Below, one piece after another: positions 1 through 8,894 of a DNA stretch of 64,000 nt. Every line of letters begins with the position of its first letter. Position 1 is the stretch's first letter. The notes under the pieces were generated by a model that made no database searches, had not been told where the DNA came from, and was given only the letters and a program-made list of their open reading frames with translations. This DNA comes from Bacteroidales bacterium (GTDB taxonomy: Bacteria > Bacteroidota > Bacteroidia > Bacteroidales > ML635J-15): assembly GCA_017617125.1 (NCBI GenBank), contig JAFZWY010000054.1:1-64000 (forward strand). The letters run 5' to 3'. Both the position numbers and the translations under genes were made by a program.

Positions 1-188
1 AGGGCTTTGCGTCTGTCGGCGATTTTCAGTTTGATGTATTGGAGCATTATCGTGGTTTTTCCGACACCCCGCGCACCCTTTATGCCAATCAGTCTGTCTT
101 CCCATTGTATCCTATCGAATAAATATCTGATAATGTCTGTAGATGTTTTTTCGATAAGTTGTGCCGATATTCTATATACACTTTCCAT
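1..188 (-). CDS. AAA ATPase of the DUF4143 type, N-terminal part only (runs off the window start)
   Basis: Reading the minus strand from the ATG at 188 gives about 62 residues before the window ends. It begins MESVYRISAQ and contains a Walker A loop, GARGVGKTT, at residues 38-46. Short N-terminal helices followed directly by this P-loop are typical of the Bacteroidetes ATPases with a C-terminal DUF4143 domain, two complete examples of which lie elsewhere in this window (27052-28380 and 51958-53112). The rest of the gene, including Walker B and the DUF4143 part, is outside the window. The biological role of the family is not established. The ATPase assignment is firm; the DUF4143 assignment is inferred from resemblance. 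Confidence 0.75.
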   Translation of the reverse strand, partial: MESVYRISAQLIEKTSTDIIRYLFDRIQWEDRLIGIKGARGVGKTTIMLQYIKLKIADRRKA

Positions 189-224
189 AAAATCAGTCGT
201 TTAGTGAATTGTATTTGTACGATG

Positions 225-232
225 CAAAGATA
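225..232 (-). promoter_or_regulatory. Candidate -7 box for the partial DUF4143 ATPase
   Basis: On the minus strand this reads TATCTTTG, a match to the Bacteroidetes -7 consensus TAnnTTTG, 36 bases before the ATG at 188. No clear TTTG -33 element is visible at the usual distance. The box lies in a short inverted repeat (TGCAAAGA at about 223-230, TCTTTGCA at about 241-248). Confidence 0.45.
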
Positions 233-269
233 TAAAATTTTCTTTGCATAGAAAAAATATTGCTATTTT

Positions 270-324
270 TTTTCTCTGTACAGACGATTTTTGCTAAATA
301 ATTTTCTCTACATAGACGATTTTG
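270..324. repeat. Two direct copies of a 23-24 base motif upstream of the ATPase
   Basis: Copies at 270-293 and 302-324 share TTTTCTCT, then four variable bases (GTAC or ACAT), then AGACGATTTT and a final G. They are repeated at a step of about 32 bases, roughly three helical turns. They lie behind the ATPase promoter on the minus strand and are the only notable content of the gap at 189-385. The other two DUF4143 ATPases here also carry promoter repeats, with unrelated sequences. Confidence 0.6.
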
Positions 325-385
325 TTTGCATTCGAGGGCTGGTGGCAAGTGCTTTTTATGCAAGTGTAATAAGCAATCGTCAAAA

Positions 386-1066
386 TTATTTCAGTTCCAA
401 TTTTCCAATTCTTTCAATTACAGCAGCTTGCCTCATTTGACTTTCCAGTCGGTCAAAGTCTTCTCGCTCAACTACTTCCGTAAATTTACCATTCCGCAGA
501 ATATGGATTTCATCGCAGGTGTCACTCAAAGTGGAAAAAATGTGTGACGACAAAATTACTATCTTGTTTAACTGCTTTAGTCTCAATAATATTTCGGTCA
601 ACATAATGCTGCCGTTAATGTCGATGCCATTAAAAGGCTCATCAAGAATGAAACATTCGTTTCCTTGCACAAGAATTGCCATGAGTGCCAGTTTCTTTTT
701 CATTCCTGTGGAATAAGTTGAAACATATTGGTTTAATGGCAAATCAAAAATATTGGAGGCATCAATGTCCGGCACTTCCTTTCCTCGTGCATTGCACAGC
801 AGCCTTACATATTCGCGTCCTGTAATTTTTGGGAAAAAGAACGGGTCGGAAAAGAGCAATCCCAAATGATCTTTCAAAGGTTTTAAATCTGAATAAATTT
901 CGCCCCGATAATTTTCCAAACCAGCAATGCAACGGAATAATGTTGTTTTCCCTGCACCATTTTCACCTATAATTCCATATATTTTTCCACTGGAGAACTC
1001 TATGTTTATGTTTTTAAGGACTTCCTTGGACCCGTAACTCTTATATAATCCTGCAATTCTAATCAT
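386..1066 (-). CDS. ABC transporter ATP-binding protein
   Basis: This 226-residue nucleotide-binding subunit is predicted to power an ABC exporter in the inner membrane. Walker A is GENGAGKTT (34-42), the signature region is STGMKKKLAL rather than LSGGQ, Walker B is FILDEP, and an H-loop SSH follows. The Q-loop position reads FSDPFF, so the usual glutamine appears replaced. It overlaps the end of the upstream membrane-protein gene by 8 bases, so the two are translationally coupled and probably form one transporter. The substrate cannot be inferred. The architecture resembles the bacteriocin/antibiotic-export or ABC-2 type of ATPase. Confidence 0.85.
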   Translation of the reverse strand: MIRIAGLYKSYGSKEVLKNINIEFSSGKIYGIIGENGAGKTTLFRCIAGLENYRGEIYSDLKPLKDHLGLLFSDPFFFPKITGREYVRLLCNARGKEVPDIDASNIFDLPLNQYVSTYSTGMKKKLALMAILVQGNECFILDEPFNGIDINGSIMLTEILLRLKQLNKIVILSSHIFSTLSDTCDEIHILRNGKFTEVVEREDFDRLESQMRQAAVIERIGKLELK

Positions 1067-2003
1067 TTAAAAATCTTTTTAGGCTGTCAATTGAACGAAA
1101 ATAGAAAAATGGTACAACACCCAATGCTATAGGAGGGAAGAGTAAAACTAATACAGTTGCTATTCCTTCTGGAATACCTATTTCATCAGGGTATGTGGAA
1201 TATTTGGCAAGTATGACCGTCGTAAGGAAAGTAATGCCAACCAAGAACGACAACAATATCAGTAAAAAGTCGGCATAAAAGAAAGCAAGCATTACGATTA
1301 TGACGGGAAGTGTCATGCAGGTTGCGTTTTTCACAGCATTAAAAACTTTTCGCCTTATAAACGTCTTTGGTGTTTCAGCAAAAATCCATACATAATATTC
1401 GTTTTCTGGTTTTATATAATAACTTGACATAAAGGCAAATAGCAAAACCATCGAAATCAATCCAAGATTCAAATTGCTGACACATATTGCAATAACAACC
1501 AGCGCATATAGCAATGGGAAAATCCAAAAAGTCTTTCTGAACCCAACGGCAAATTCAAACGGTCTTTTTGAGAAAGGAGTGGGTATGGTAAAATTCATCC
1601 TGGATTTTAACGAAACGAATGCCAATATAATGGAAATTGCCAGCAAGGCGGACAATACAACAAATTGAAGTTTTACAGCAAGTATTATTGCAAAAGGGAT
1701 ATAGACTAGCAAATTTTCAACAATCCTTATTTTTCTTTTTGTCTTATTGTTAAACACAATATGCAGGAAATCAAGTCTATCCGAGCGCGATAATTCCAGT
1801 TGCATAATGGCACAAACAAAAACGATAATGTATGGAGCCCAAAACTCTGATTTATAGAACAGAAGTTCCGATAGCAGAACAAATAATGCCAGAAGCAAAA
1901 TGTATCCAACGACAGGATTTATTCCGAAATCCTTAATCCTTCTGTTTGTCATTTTGAACAGAAGCGAAAAGTAGTATTTGATTCCGTTTGTGCTTGCTGT
2001 CAT
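1059..2003 (-). CDS. Multi-pass membrane protein, probable ABC permease partner
   Basis: This protein of 314 residues has about seven to eight strongly hydrophobic segments, for example ILLLALFVLLSELLF near residue 35 and VPFFYF near the C-terminus. No recognisable enzyme motif is present. Its stop overlaps the start of the ABC ATPase at 386-1066, which is the main evidence that it is the membrane subunit of that transporter. It sits first in the operon, behind a recognisable promoter, and is divergent from rimO. The permease family could not be named. Confidence 0.75.
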   Translation of the reverse strand: MTASTNGIKYYFSLLFKMTNRRIKDFGINPVVGYILLLALFVLLSELLFYKSEFWAPYIIVFVCAIMQLELSRSDRLDFLHIVFNNKTKRKIRIVENLLVYIPFAIILAVKLQFVVLSALLAISIILAFVSLKSRMNFTIPTPFSKRPFEFAVGFRKTFWIFPLLYALVVIAICVSNLNLGLISMVLLFAFMSSYYIKPENEYYVWIFAETPKTFIRRKVFNAVKNATCMTLPVIIVMLAFFYADFLLILLSFLVGITFLTTVILAKYSTYPDEIGIPEGIATVLVLLFPPIALGVVPFFYFRSIDSLKRFLND

Positions 2004-2031
2004 AAATAATCTTGTTCTTATATTTTTGGAG

Positions 2032-2061
2032 CAAAGTTATTTGTTGAAATAAATAGTCAAG
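2032..2061 (-). promoter_or_regulatory. Promoter of the ABC transporter operon
   Basis: On the minus strand the -7 box TAACTTTG (2032-2039) follows CTTG (2058-2061) after 18 bases, close to the Bacteroidetes form TTTG-N19-21-TAnnTTTG. It faces away from rimO, and the ATG lies 29 bases downstream. Confidence 0.6.
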
Positions 2062-2108
2062 TTGCAAATTACTAAAAGAATGGTTAAGAAATATAAAATG
2101 CTTTTCCC

Positions 2109-2116
2109 TATCTTTG
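2109..2116 (+). promoter_or_regulatory. Candidate -7 box of rimO
   Basis: TATCTTTG matches TAnnTTTG and lies 17 bases before the rimO ATG, giving a very short leader. The -33 region is not well conserved. Confidence 0.5.
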
Positions 2117-2132
2117 CATAAAATTTTCATCT

Positions 2133-3422
2133 ATGGCAAAAGTCAATATTGTAACGATGGGTTGTTCGAAGAATCTTGTTGATTCGGAGAAACTTGCCGC
2201 ACAGCTTGTGGCAAACGGCTACGAGGTAGTATTTGATGCAGAATGCAGAGATGCGGAAATTGCGTTTGTTAATACCTGTGGTTTTATAAACGATGCCAAG
2301 GAGGAGTCGATAAATGCAATTCTGAAACTAGCGGGCGACAAGGGTAGCACAAAACTGAAAAAAATTGTCGTGTTCGGATGCCTCTCGGCTCGCTATTACG
2401 ATGACCTAAAGGCCGAACTGCCCGAGGTTGACTTTATGTGCGGCAACTACAAGATTGACGAACTCCTTGCTTTTCTCGGCAAGAAACCCGATGAGGACAA
2501 GGCAAATTCGCGTGTGTCGAGTTCGGCAGGACATTATGCCTATTTGAAGATTTCGGAAGGTTGCGTTCGCAACTGCGCTTTCTGTGCCATTCCGCTTTTC
2601 AAGGGCAAGTATGTTTCGCGCCCGATTGACGATATTGTCGCTGAGACTGAGCAACTTGCGAAAAGCGGTGTCAAGGAACTGATACTCATAGCGCAGGACT
2701 TGTGCTACTATGGCTACGACATGGAACATCGCTTCATGTTGCCCGATCTTGTGGAGCGTCTGTCGAAGATAAATGGGGTGGAGTGGATTCGCTTGCATTA
2801 TCTTTACCCGTTCCTATTCCCCGAGCGTTTGCTCGATGTCATCCGTGACAATCCAAAGGTTTGCAAGTACATCGACATTCCTTTGCAGCATATTTCCGAC
2901 AAGGTTCTCACGGGTATGCACCGCGGTGGCGACAAGAAACAGACAATCGCACTACTCGATAAGATTCGCAAGACTATCCCCAATGCGGTAATCCGCACCA
3001 CAATGCTTGTCGGTTTTCCAAACGAGGGCGATGCCGAGTTTGAGGAGCTTATGCAATTTGTAAAGGAACAGCGTTTCGACCGACTTGGCGTGTTTACATA
3101 TTCGGAGGAGGACGGCACGGCTGCCGCAAGCGAGTTTGAGGATGTTGTTCCGCAGGAAGTCAAGGACGAACGCGCCAACAGAATTATGGAATTGCAGCAG
3201 GAAATTTCCCTGCAGTCCAATATGGCTAAGGTTGGAAAGACTTTCCGCGTTTTGATTGACTATATTGAAGACGATATGTTTGTTGGTCGCACCGAGTTCG
3301 ATTCAGTAGAGGTTGACAACGAAGTGCTTTTCCCATATTCCGACAAATATAAGGTCGGCGATTTTGTGGATGTGAAAATTGACGATGCTTCGGAATACGA
3401 GTTGTATGGAACGGTAATTTAA
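2133..3422 (+). CDS. rimO: Ribosomal protein S12 methylthiotransferase RimO
   Basis: RimO is a radical-SAM enzyme that adds a methylthio group to the conserved aspartate of ribosomal protein S12. All six cluster cysteines are visible. C11, C49 and C83 in the N-terminal UPF0004 domain bind the auxiliary cluster, and C144, C148 and C151 (CVRNCAFC) bind the SAM cluster. The C-terminal 65 residues have TRAM character. The length of 429 residues is normal. GCSKNLVDSE at 10-19 is the RimO form, which separates it from MiaB. It is a single-gene unit followed by a strong terminator. Confidence 0.95.
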   Translation: MAKVNIVTMGCSKNLVDSEKLAAQLVANGYEVVFDAECRDAEIAFVNTCGFINDAKEESINAILKLAGDKGSTKLKKIVVFGCLSARYYDDLKAELPEVDFMCGNYKIDELLAFLGKKPDEDKANSRVSSSAGHYAYLKISEGCVRNCAFCAIPLFKGKYVSRPIDDIVAETEQLAKSGVKELILIAQDLCYYGYDMEHRFMLPDLVERLSKINGVEWIRLHYLYPFLFPERLLDVIRDNPKVCKYIDIPLQHISDKVLTGMHRGGDKKQTIALLDKIRKTIPNAVIRTTMLVGFPNEGDAEFEELMQFVKEQRFDRLGVFTYSEEDGTAAASEFEDVVPQEVKDERANRIMELQQEISLQSNMAKVGKTFRVLIDYIEDDMFVGRTEFDSVEVDNEVLFPYSDKYKVGDFVDVKIDDASEYELYGTVI

Positions 3423-3425
3423 AAC

Positions 3426-3454
3426 AAAAAAGCACCAAATTTGGTGCTTTTTTT
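3426..3454. terminator. Bidirectional intrinsic terminator
   Basis: The stem AGCACCAA/TTGGTGCT (3431-3438 and 3441-3448) is flanked by an A-run on the left and a T-run on the right. It can therefore terminate both rimO and the convergent dehydrogenase gene. Confidence 0.85.
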
Positions 3455-3481
3455 GAATATATCATGCTTAAAGAGTGCAAT

Positions 3482-4588
3482 TTATTCCAAACCGAACAAT
3501 CTGTAGAACTTGTCGAGTTTGTAGTCCTTTGTTACGCCAATCATTTCTTCCCAAAGTGAATCTGGAATAGGAACTCCGTTTTCGCGGCGTTTGAGGAAGT
3601 TTTCGTATTCCTTTTCGCCTGCAGTATAGATTCTGTCGTGTCCTGGCATCTTCTGTGAATTGCGGAGGTCGCGGAGCAAGTTTCCTGCATTTTTCTTGAA
3701 AACGTCCAAATCCTGGAATGTTTCAACGTTTATTGCAATGAAGAAATGTCCAAGGCGGTATGGCTTCTTGTTTCCGTTCTCGTCGAGGCCGGTAAGTGCC
3801 TTCATATAGCCACCGCATTGCAATGCCGACGACAAAATTTCCACAACTGTTGCATAACCGTAACCCTTGTAACCTGCGGTTTCTTCGCCGATGCCACCGA
3901 GTGGAGCAAGAGCGGCGCGACCTTTTACAAGGTCTTCGAGAACTTCTTCCGAATTGGTCTTGGAGTTGCCTTCGCGGTCGATGCACCAGCCTTTAGGCAG
4001 GTCTTTGCCGACTTTTGCGTAGTATTCGAATTTTCCGCGCTGGCTTACCGATGTTGCGCAGTCGAGGAAGAACGGAAATTCTTCATCGGTCGGGATTACA
4101 AATGTCAGCGGGTTTGTGCCGAGCATGTTTTCAACACCGAAAGTCGGAGCGATAGACGGGCGGGCGTTTGTTCCGGTGAGACCAATCATGCCTTCGCGTG
4201 CTGCCATAAGTCCGTAGTAACCAGCGATTCCATAGTGCGAACTATTGCGAACAGCTACCATGCCCATGCCGAATTTCTTTGCCTTGTCGATAGCCATCTG
4301 CATTGCCTGTTTCGAAACCACATGTCCCATACCGTTATTGGCATCAAGTAGGGCGGTTGTAGGGCTTTCGCGCAAAATGTCAACTTTGGTAACTGGATTT
4401 ACGATTCCTGCTTTGATTCTGTCCAAATATATTGGTTTCAAACGGTTGATTCCGTGTGAGTCGATTCCGAGCTTGTCGGCTTCGAGGAGTACATCTGCTA
4501 TTATTTCTGCATCTTTTTCTGGCACTCCAGCCTTTTTCAACGATTCAACGCTGAACAGATGCAATGTGTCAAAATCTAAATGTCTCAT
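3482..4588 (-). CDS. Malate/L-lactate dehydrogenase family oxidoreductase (Ldh2 type)
   Basis: This 368-residue NAD(P)-dependent oxidoreductase belongs to the family of malate, L-sulfolactate and ureidoglycolate dehydrogenases, which is unrelated in fold to classical MDH. Typical motifs are DSHGINRL (43-50, with the family's catalytic histidine at H45), NSSHYGIAGYY, GTNPLTF and a glycine-rich KGYGYATVVEILS. The reading frame is open further upstream, but the ATG at 4588 is chosen because the N-terminus MRHLDFDTL matches the family start and a promoter lies behind it. The substrate cannot be fixed from sequence; malate or a related 2-hydroxyacid is likely. Confidence 0.85.
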   Translation of the reverse strand: MRHLDFDTLHLFSVESLKKAGVPEKDAEIIADVLLEADKLGIDSHGINRLKPIYLDRIKAGIVNPVTKVDILRESPTTALLDANNGMGHVVSKQAMQMAIDKAKKFGMGMVAVRNSSHYGIAGYYGLMAAREGMIGLTGTNARPSIAPTFGVENMLGTNPLTFVIPTDEEFPFFLDCATSVSQRGKFEYYAKVGKDLPKGWCIDREGNSKTNSEEVLEDLVKGRAALAPLGGIGEETAGYKGYGYATVVEILSSALQCGGYMKALTGLDENGNKKPYRLGHFFIAINVETFQDLDVFKKNAGNLLRDLRNSQKMPGHDRIYTAGEKEYENFLKRRENGVPIPDSLWEEMIGVTKDYKLDKFYRLFGLE

Positions 4589-4610
4589 TTTCTGTAATTT
4601 TTGTTTTATG

Positions 4611-4618
4611 CAAAAGTA
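4611..4618 (-). promoter_or_regulatory. Candidate -7 box of the Ldh2-type gene
   Basis: The minus strand reads TACTTTTG, matching TAnnTTTG, 22 bases before the ATG at 4588. It also supports that start over the longer open frame. Confidence 0.5.
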
Positions 4619-4718
4619 CCTATAAATTAATGGGAAAAAACATAGTTGCAAAACTTTTGTCAACAGATGGATGTTTGAATGGCTACGTTGTTTCTATAGG
4701 CTACGTCCGTTTTTGTTG

Positions 4719-4738
4719 AGCCGCAAAATTTTGCGGCT
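4719..4738. repeat. Perfect 20-base palindrome
   Basis: AGCCGCAAAATTTTGCGGCT is self-complementary over its whole length. It sits in the 200-base gap behind the ClC gene. The core CGCAAAATTTTGCG recurs inside the gene at 38242-39963. No T-run follows, so it is not a clear terminator. Confidence 0.65.
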
Positions 4739-4792
4739 GTACAATTTGAATGTCTGGTTGGCTTTAGTTTTAGTCAGCTAGCCTTTGTGTCC

Positions 4793-6577
4793 TTAGTCGT
4801 TTGCAAATTCCTTAATCATCTTCCTGTAGTTGGAGAAGATTGTCGCGCGGGAAATAAAACCTACATATTTGCCCTTGTCGATTACTACAATGTTGTAGTT
4901 TTCTGAGTTTTCGAAAAGTTCGGCGGCTTGTTGTACGCTCATGCCGTATTCGATGGTGGTGGATGGGTAGAACATCAGGTCTTTCACCTTGGTGGTGTCG
5001 TACATTTCTGTCTTGAAAATCAAGTGTTTTATCTGGTCGAGCCAAACGAGTCCCTTGAAGTTGTTTTCGGAATCGACTACGACGTAGATTGTACGCGTTG
5101 AATGTGAAATGACTTTTGTTAGGTCGCCAAGGTTTGCGTCTTCGTTTATGGTGAGGAAGTTGCGTTCGATGTACTGTTCCAGCTTCATCATTGCAAGCAT
5201 GTTGCGGTCGGCATTGTGGGTGAGGAGTTCTCCGCGCTTTGCCAGAAGAATCGTGTAAACAGAGTTGGGCATTGCTGCACGTGTCACGAAATAGGAGATG
5301 GTCGATACAATCATCAGCGGTACAAACAGCGAATAGCCGCCTGTGAGTTCGGCGATAAGGAATATTGCCGTGAATGGTGCGTGCATTATGCCGCCGATAA
5401 GGCCTGCCATACCGATAAGTGCGTAGTTGCCGACCGAAATTTCAAAGCCTAACGATTGGCATATATGAGCGTAAAGCAATCCGAGTATAGCGCCAAGGAA
5501 CAGCGATGGTGCAAATATTCCTCCAGCACCTCCAGCACCAAAGGTACATCCTGTCGCAAAGACTTTCAGAAGTATGATTAGTAGCAATATGATTGCAATT
5601 CCCCAGAACGATTGCAGAATCGGCATCGAGGAATAGAATGTGCTTGCAAATATTACGCTGAAATCGCCACGCAATGCGGCGTTTATCGTTTCGAAACCTT
5701 CACCGTACAATGTCGGGAAAAGGAATACGAGCAGACCGAGTGCCACAGAGCCGATTGCGAACTTTACCCAGTCGTTCTTTATCTTCTTGAACCAGTTGTT
5801 CTGTGCGAGGTAAAGCTTTGAGAAATAAAGTGATAGCAGTCCGCACAGAATCCCGAATACCACTAGGAATCCAGTGTCGCGGAGCATGAACGGGTCGGTA
5901 TGTTCAACTGGATATACGACATTTTGTCCGAGGAAGAGGTAGGATGTCAGCGTTGCTGAAATTGATGCCGCCAGCAATGGTAACAACGAGGCTGTTGAAA
6001 GGTCGAGCATCATGACTTCCATCGAGAAGATTATACCCGCAATCGGAGCCTTGAAGATTGAAGCTATTGCACCAGCTGATGCGCAGGCTATCAGCAGTAT
6101 TATCTGCTTGTATTTCAGGTGGAAAAGCTGTCCCATATTACTGCCGATTGCAGCACCGGTAGCGACAATAGGGCCTTCCAGTCCGACCGAACCACCGAAA
6201 CCGACGGTAAGCGAACTGCCTATGATTCGCGAAAACATGTTGTGCTTTGGTATGCGCCCTTCGTTCTGCGACATGTTGTAAAGAACCATCGGTATGCCGT
6301 GTCCGAGCTTCTTTTTGATGAATACCTTTACGAAGATTAAGGTCAGCATTATTCCAATAGCAGGGAATATGAAGAACAGATAATTTATATGTGTCGTGTC
6401 GATGATTGTGATAACCAATTCGCGGACGAGGTGCACCGAGTTTTTCATGACGACGGCTGCCAGTCCCACGGCTATGCCGACGATGAAGGCGAGTATGGTC
6501 ATGAAGGTTCTGTCCGACATGTTTCGTACACGCCAGAACATGAATTTACGGTATCGTTCCTTAAAATTCGTCTTCAT
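4793..6577 (-). CDS. ClC-type chloride channel or H+/Cl- antiporter with C-terminal CBS pair
   Basis: This inner-membrane protein of 594 residues has about 10-12 hydrophobic segments followed by a cytoplasmic tail with two CBS-like repeats (about residues 450-590). ClC filter motifs are seen in order: GHGIP at 92-96 (usually GSGIP), GLEGP at 132-136 with the gating glutamate E134, and GGIFAPSLFLGAILG. The serine-to-histidine change in the first motif may alter ion selectivity. The start at 6577 (MKTNFKERYRK) is preferred over the open extension, which lacks hydrophobic or conserved content. No regulator is adjacent. Confidence 0.9.
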   Translation of the reverse strand: MKTNFKERYRKFMFWRVRNMSDRTFMTILAFIVGIAVGLAAVVMKNSVHLVRELVITIIDTTHINYLFFIFPAIGIMLTLIFVKVFIKKKLGHGIPMVLYNMSQNEGRIPKHNMFSRIIGSSLTVGFGGSVGLEGPIVATGAAIGSNMGQLFHLKYKQIILLIACASAGAIASIFKAPIAGIIFSMEVMMLDLSTASLLPLLAASISATLTSYLFLGQNVVYPVEHTDPFMLRDTGFLVVFGILCGLLSLYFSKLYLAQNNWFKKIKNDWVKFAIGSVALGLLVFLFPTLYGEGFETINAALRGDFSVIFASTFYSSMPILQSFWGIAIILLLIILLKVFATGCTFGAGGAGGIFAPSLFLGAILGLLYAHICQSLGFEISVGNYALIGMAGLIGGIMHAPFTAIFLIAELTGGYSLFVPLMIVSTISYFVTRAAMPNSVYTILLAKRGELLTHNADRNMLAMMKLEQYIERNFLTINEDANLGDLTKVISHSTRTIYVVVDSENNFKGLVWLDQIKHLIFKTEMYDTTKVKDLMFYPSTTIEYGMSVQQAAELFENSENYNIVVIDKGKYVGFISRATIFSNYRKMIKEFAND

Positions 6578-6750
6578 TTCACAAATCGGTCGCGAATATG
6601 GGACTTTTTTTTCAAATTCTAATATTTTTTTTGAAAAAAGGTTGCAATTCATTTGAAAACGCGGCATAAAAGAATTTTATGTGGCGTCTGTTGTTGATAA
6701 AATGTCTATATGTAGCAGTCTTCATCGTGAAAACAATCATTTATTTTGTG

Positions 6751-6758
6751 TAACTTTG
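6751..6758 (+). promoter_or_regulatory. Candidate -7 box of ruvB
   Basis: TAACTTTG matches TAnnTTTG and ends 16 bases before the ruvB ATG. A -33 element at the expected distance is not obvious. Confidence 0.5.
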
Positions 6759-6774
6759 CAACAAATTTAATACT

Positions 6775-7797
6775 ATGAACAACTATGTGCGTCCCGAAGA
6801 GGAAACAATGACTCCTGCGGAAAAAGAGTTTGAAAAGGCTCTGCGACCGCTCGAATTCGATGACTTCAACGGGCAATCAAATATCGTTGAGAACCTTCAG
6901 GTCTTTGTGAAGGCCGCCAAGATGCGCGAGGAGGCTCTCGACCATGTTTTGCTACACGGACCTCCAGGTTTGGGCAAAACTACGCTTGCAAACATTATTG
7001 CAAACGAACTTGGCGTCGGGTTCAAGACCACATCGGGACCGGTGCTCGACAAACCTGGTGACCTTGCCGGACTTCTTACAAGTCTGGAAAAGAACGATGT
7101 GCTTTTCATCGATGAAATCCACCGTTTGAATCCGCTTGTCGAGGAATACTTGTACTCGGCAATGGAGGATTTCCGCATCGACATACTTATCGACAAAGGT
7201 CCTGCTGCACGTTCGGTACAGATTCCGCTCGAGCCGTTTACGCTCATCGGTGCGACAACCCGTTCGGGCTTGCTGACAAGCCCTCTGCGTGCGCGTTTCG
7301 GTATCAACTGCCACTTGCAGTACTATACCGCCGATGTGCTTTGCAAAATTGTAAAGCGTTCTGCTTCATTGCTTAACGTGCAGATTACGGAAGATGCTAC
7401 ATTCGAGATTTCGCGTCGTAGCCGTGGTACACCACGTATTGCAAATGCCTTGCTGCGTCGTGTCCGCGACTTTGCGCAGGTGATTGGCAACGGAAGCATC
7501 GATCTTCCAATTGCAAAGCATTCGCTGTCGGCTCTCAACATCGACCAGTATGGACTTGACGAGCAGGACAACAAGATTTTGCTTACAATCATCGAGAAGT
7601 TCGGCGGCGGTCCAGTCGGTCTGAAGACCATAGCAACTGCTGTAGGCGAGGACGAAGGCACTTTGGAGGAAGTTTATGAGCCGTTCCTGATAATGGAAGG
7701 CTTCATAAAGCGCACTCCACGCGGCCGCGAAGCCACTGAAAAGGCCTACAGGCACCTAAACAAGTTTATGCCTGGAAAACAGGAAAGTTTATTCTAA
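6775..7797 (+). CDS. ruvB: Holliday junction branch migration helicase RuvB
   Basis: RuvB is the hexameric AAA+ motor that, with RuvA, drives branch migration of Holliday junctions before RuvC cleavage. Visible features are [10 protein letters not shown] near residue 28, Walker [10 protein letters not shown] (62-70), Walker [10 protein letters not shown], sensor and arginine-finger region [16 protein letters not shown], and the C-terminal winged helix ending in [15 protein letters not shown]. The length of 340 residues is normal. ruvA and ruvC are not adjacent, as is common in Bacteroidota. It is a single-gene unit with its own promoter and terminator. Confidence 0.97.
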   Translation: MNNYVRPEEETMTPAEKEFEKALRPLEFDDFNGQSNIVENLQVFVKAAKMREEALDHVLLHGPPGLGKTTLANIIANELGVGFKTTSGPVLDKPGDLAGLLTSLEKNDVLFIDEIHRLNPLVEEYLYSAMEDFRIDILIDKGPAARSVQIPLEPFTLIGATTRSGLLTSPLRARFGINCHLQYYTADVLCKIVKRSASLLNVQITEDATFEISRRSRGTPRIANALLRRVRDFAQVIGNGSIDLPIAKHSLSALNIDQYGLDEQDNKILLTIIEKFGGGPVGLKTIATAVGEDEGTLEEVYEPFLIMEGFIKRTPRGREATEKAYRHLNKFMPGKQESLF

Positions 7798-7808
7798 TTA
7801 CAATATTG

Positions 7809-7840
7809 TGTGGGCAGGTTTAATACTTGCCCACATTTAT
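7809..7840 (+). terminator. Terminator hairpin behind ruvB
   Basis: The stem TGTGGGCA/TGCCCACA (7809-7816 and 7828-7835) is followed by TTTAT. The tail is short, so strength is uncertain. Confidence 0.55.
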
Positions 7841-7926
7841 AGCGCATAATTAATAACGGAATTACTTATTCGCTGTTGGATATGGATAATATGATATTTG
7901 TAAATTCAAAGTTATAATTCACAAAA

Positions 7927-8784
7927 TCACTTGTTTAGTTTGATGGAAATACCATTGGGGTTAAGTCCGATACGGCTCATTTTGTGGCTTGCTGCATGTA
8001 GTCGGATTTCGCTAACAACGAATCCAACAAGTCCGCACACACCAGACGATATTGCAAACCATTGTCCTGCTGGTTCTGCTCCAGCAACATAGCATATTGC
8101 AGATACAGTGCCAAGAAGCATACTTGTCCCAACGCCAATCCACCTTGCACCCTGTGCCTTGTGCATGAACATTCCAGCATCCCAATCTTCCCAATGAGAT
8201 TTGCTTATAAGGAATGGTTTCTTTTCGTCTGTGAATTGAGTGCAGTCTATTACGCTCCGTCTCCAAGCAGTAGGATATACTATTATCACTCCTGCGGTGT
8301 CGGCTGGTTCCTCAATAGTTTCAGCATTTAGTTCTGTTTCTGGCTGTTTTTGAGCAATGGTAATTATTCTTTCTTCGATGTTCAGTTCTTTGCTTTCTAT
8401 TGCAGGTTCAAAGTCTTCGATGTATGCACCATTAGTAAAATCAATTCTTATTCGGCAACCTTTGGCTTTACGTGCCGGCAAGCAATAGATTTTGTCAATA
8501 GTGAGTTTTGTTCCATTGTCCGAGCGTACATTCTCAAAACCATATTTTAGACAAGTATAGAACTTGTTTCCGTTTGACGGCTCTCCAAGTTCTATTTCGA
8601 TTCCCTTTGTATAGGTGATTCCGTTGCTTGCAGTGTATGATTGTATAAGTCGGCCAGAATTGTGACCGGTAAGTTCCTGTGCAGATTTTCCCTCTGCAAT
8701 CTGTGTGTAGTTGACAACTGCATTTTGTCCAATTACAATAAAGCTAATAAAGCACAGTGTCAATGCTAAAATGTACCCTTTCAT
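7927..8784 (-). CDS. Secreted or membrane protein of unknown function
   Basis: This protein of 285 residues begins with a clear signal peptide (MKGYILALTLCFISFIVIG, cleaved near Gln20). A polar region of about 170 residues follows, then two hydrophobic stretches near the C-terminus (WIGVGTSMLLGTVSAICYVAG and GVCGLVGFVVSEI). I do not recognise the family. The first 150 residues have a beta-rich look, and a low-complexity acidic stretch (ETELNAETIEEPAD) precedes the membrane part. The nearest upstream element is the candidate ncRNA at 8895-9098. If that terminator leaks, it would form this gene's leader. Confidence 0.7.
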   Translation of the reverse strand: MKGYILALTLCFISFIVIGQNAVVNYTQIAEGKSAQELTGHNSGRLIQSYTASNGITYTKGIEIELGEPSNGNKFYTCLKYGFENVRSDNGTKLTIDKIYCLPARKAKGCRIRIDFTNGAYIEDFEPAIESKELNIEERIITIAQKQPETELNAETIEEPADTAGVIIVYPTAWRRSVIDCTQFTDEKKPFLISKSHWEDWDAGMFMHKAQGARWIGVGTSMLLGTVSAICYVAGAEPAGQWFAISSGVCGLVGFVVSEIRLHAASHKMSRIGLNPNGISIKLNK

Positions 8785-8894
8785 TGTTTAATTTTGTAAT
8801 AAGATTAGTGTTGTAAAGAGGTTGTTTATATAATATGTACTAGTCTGTAACATAATTTTTTCATTGCCCACCAGTACCTCACGAGCATATTAAA

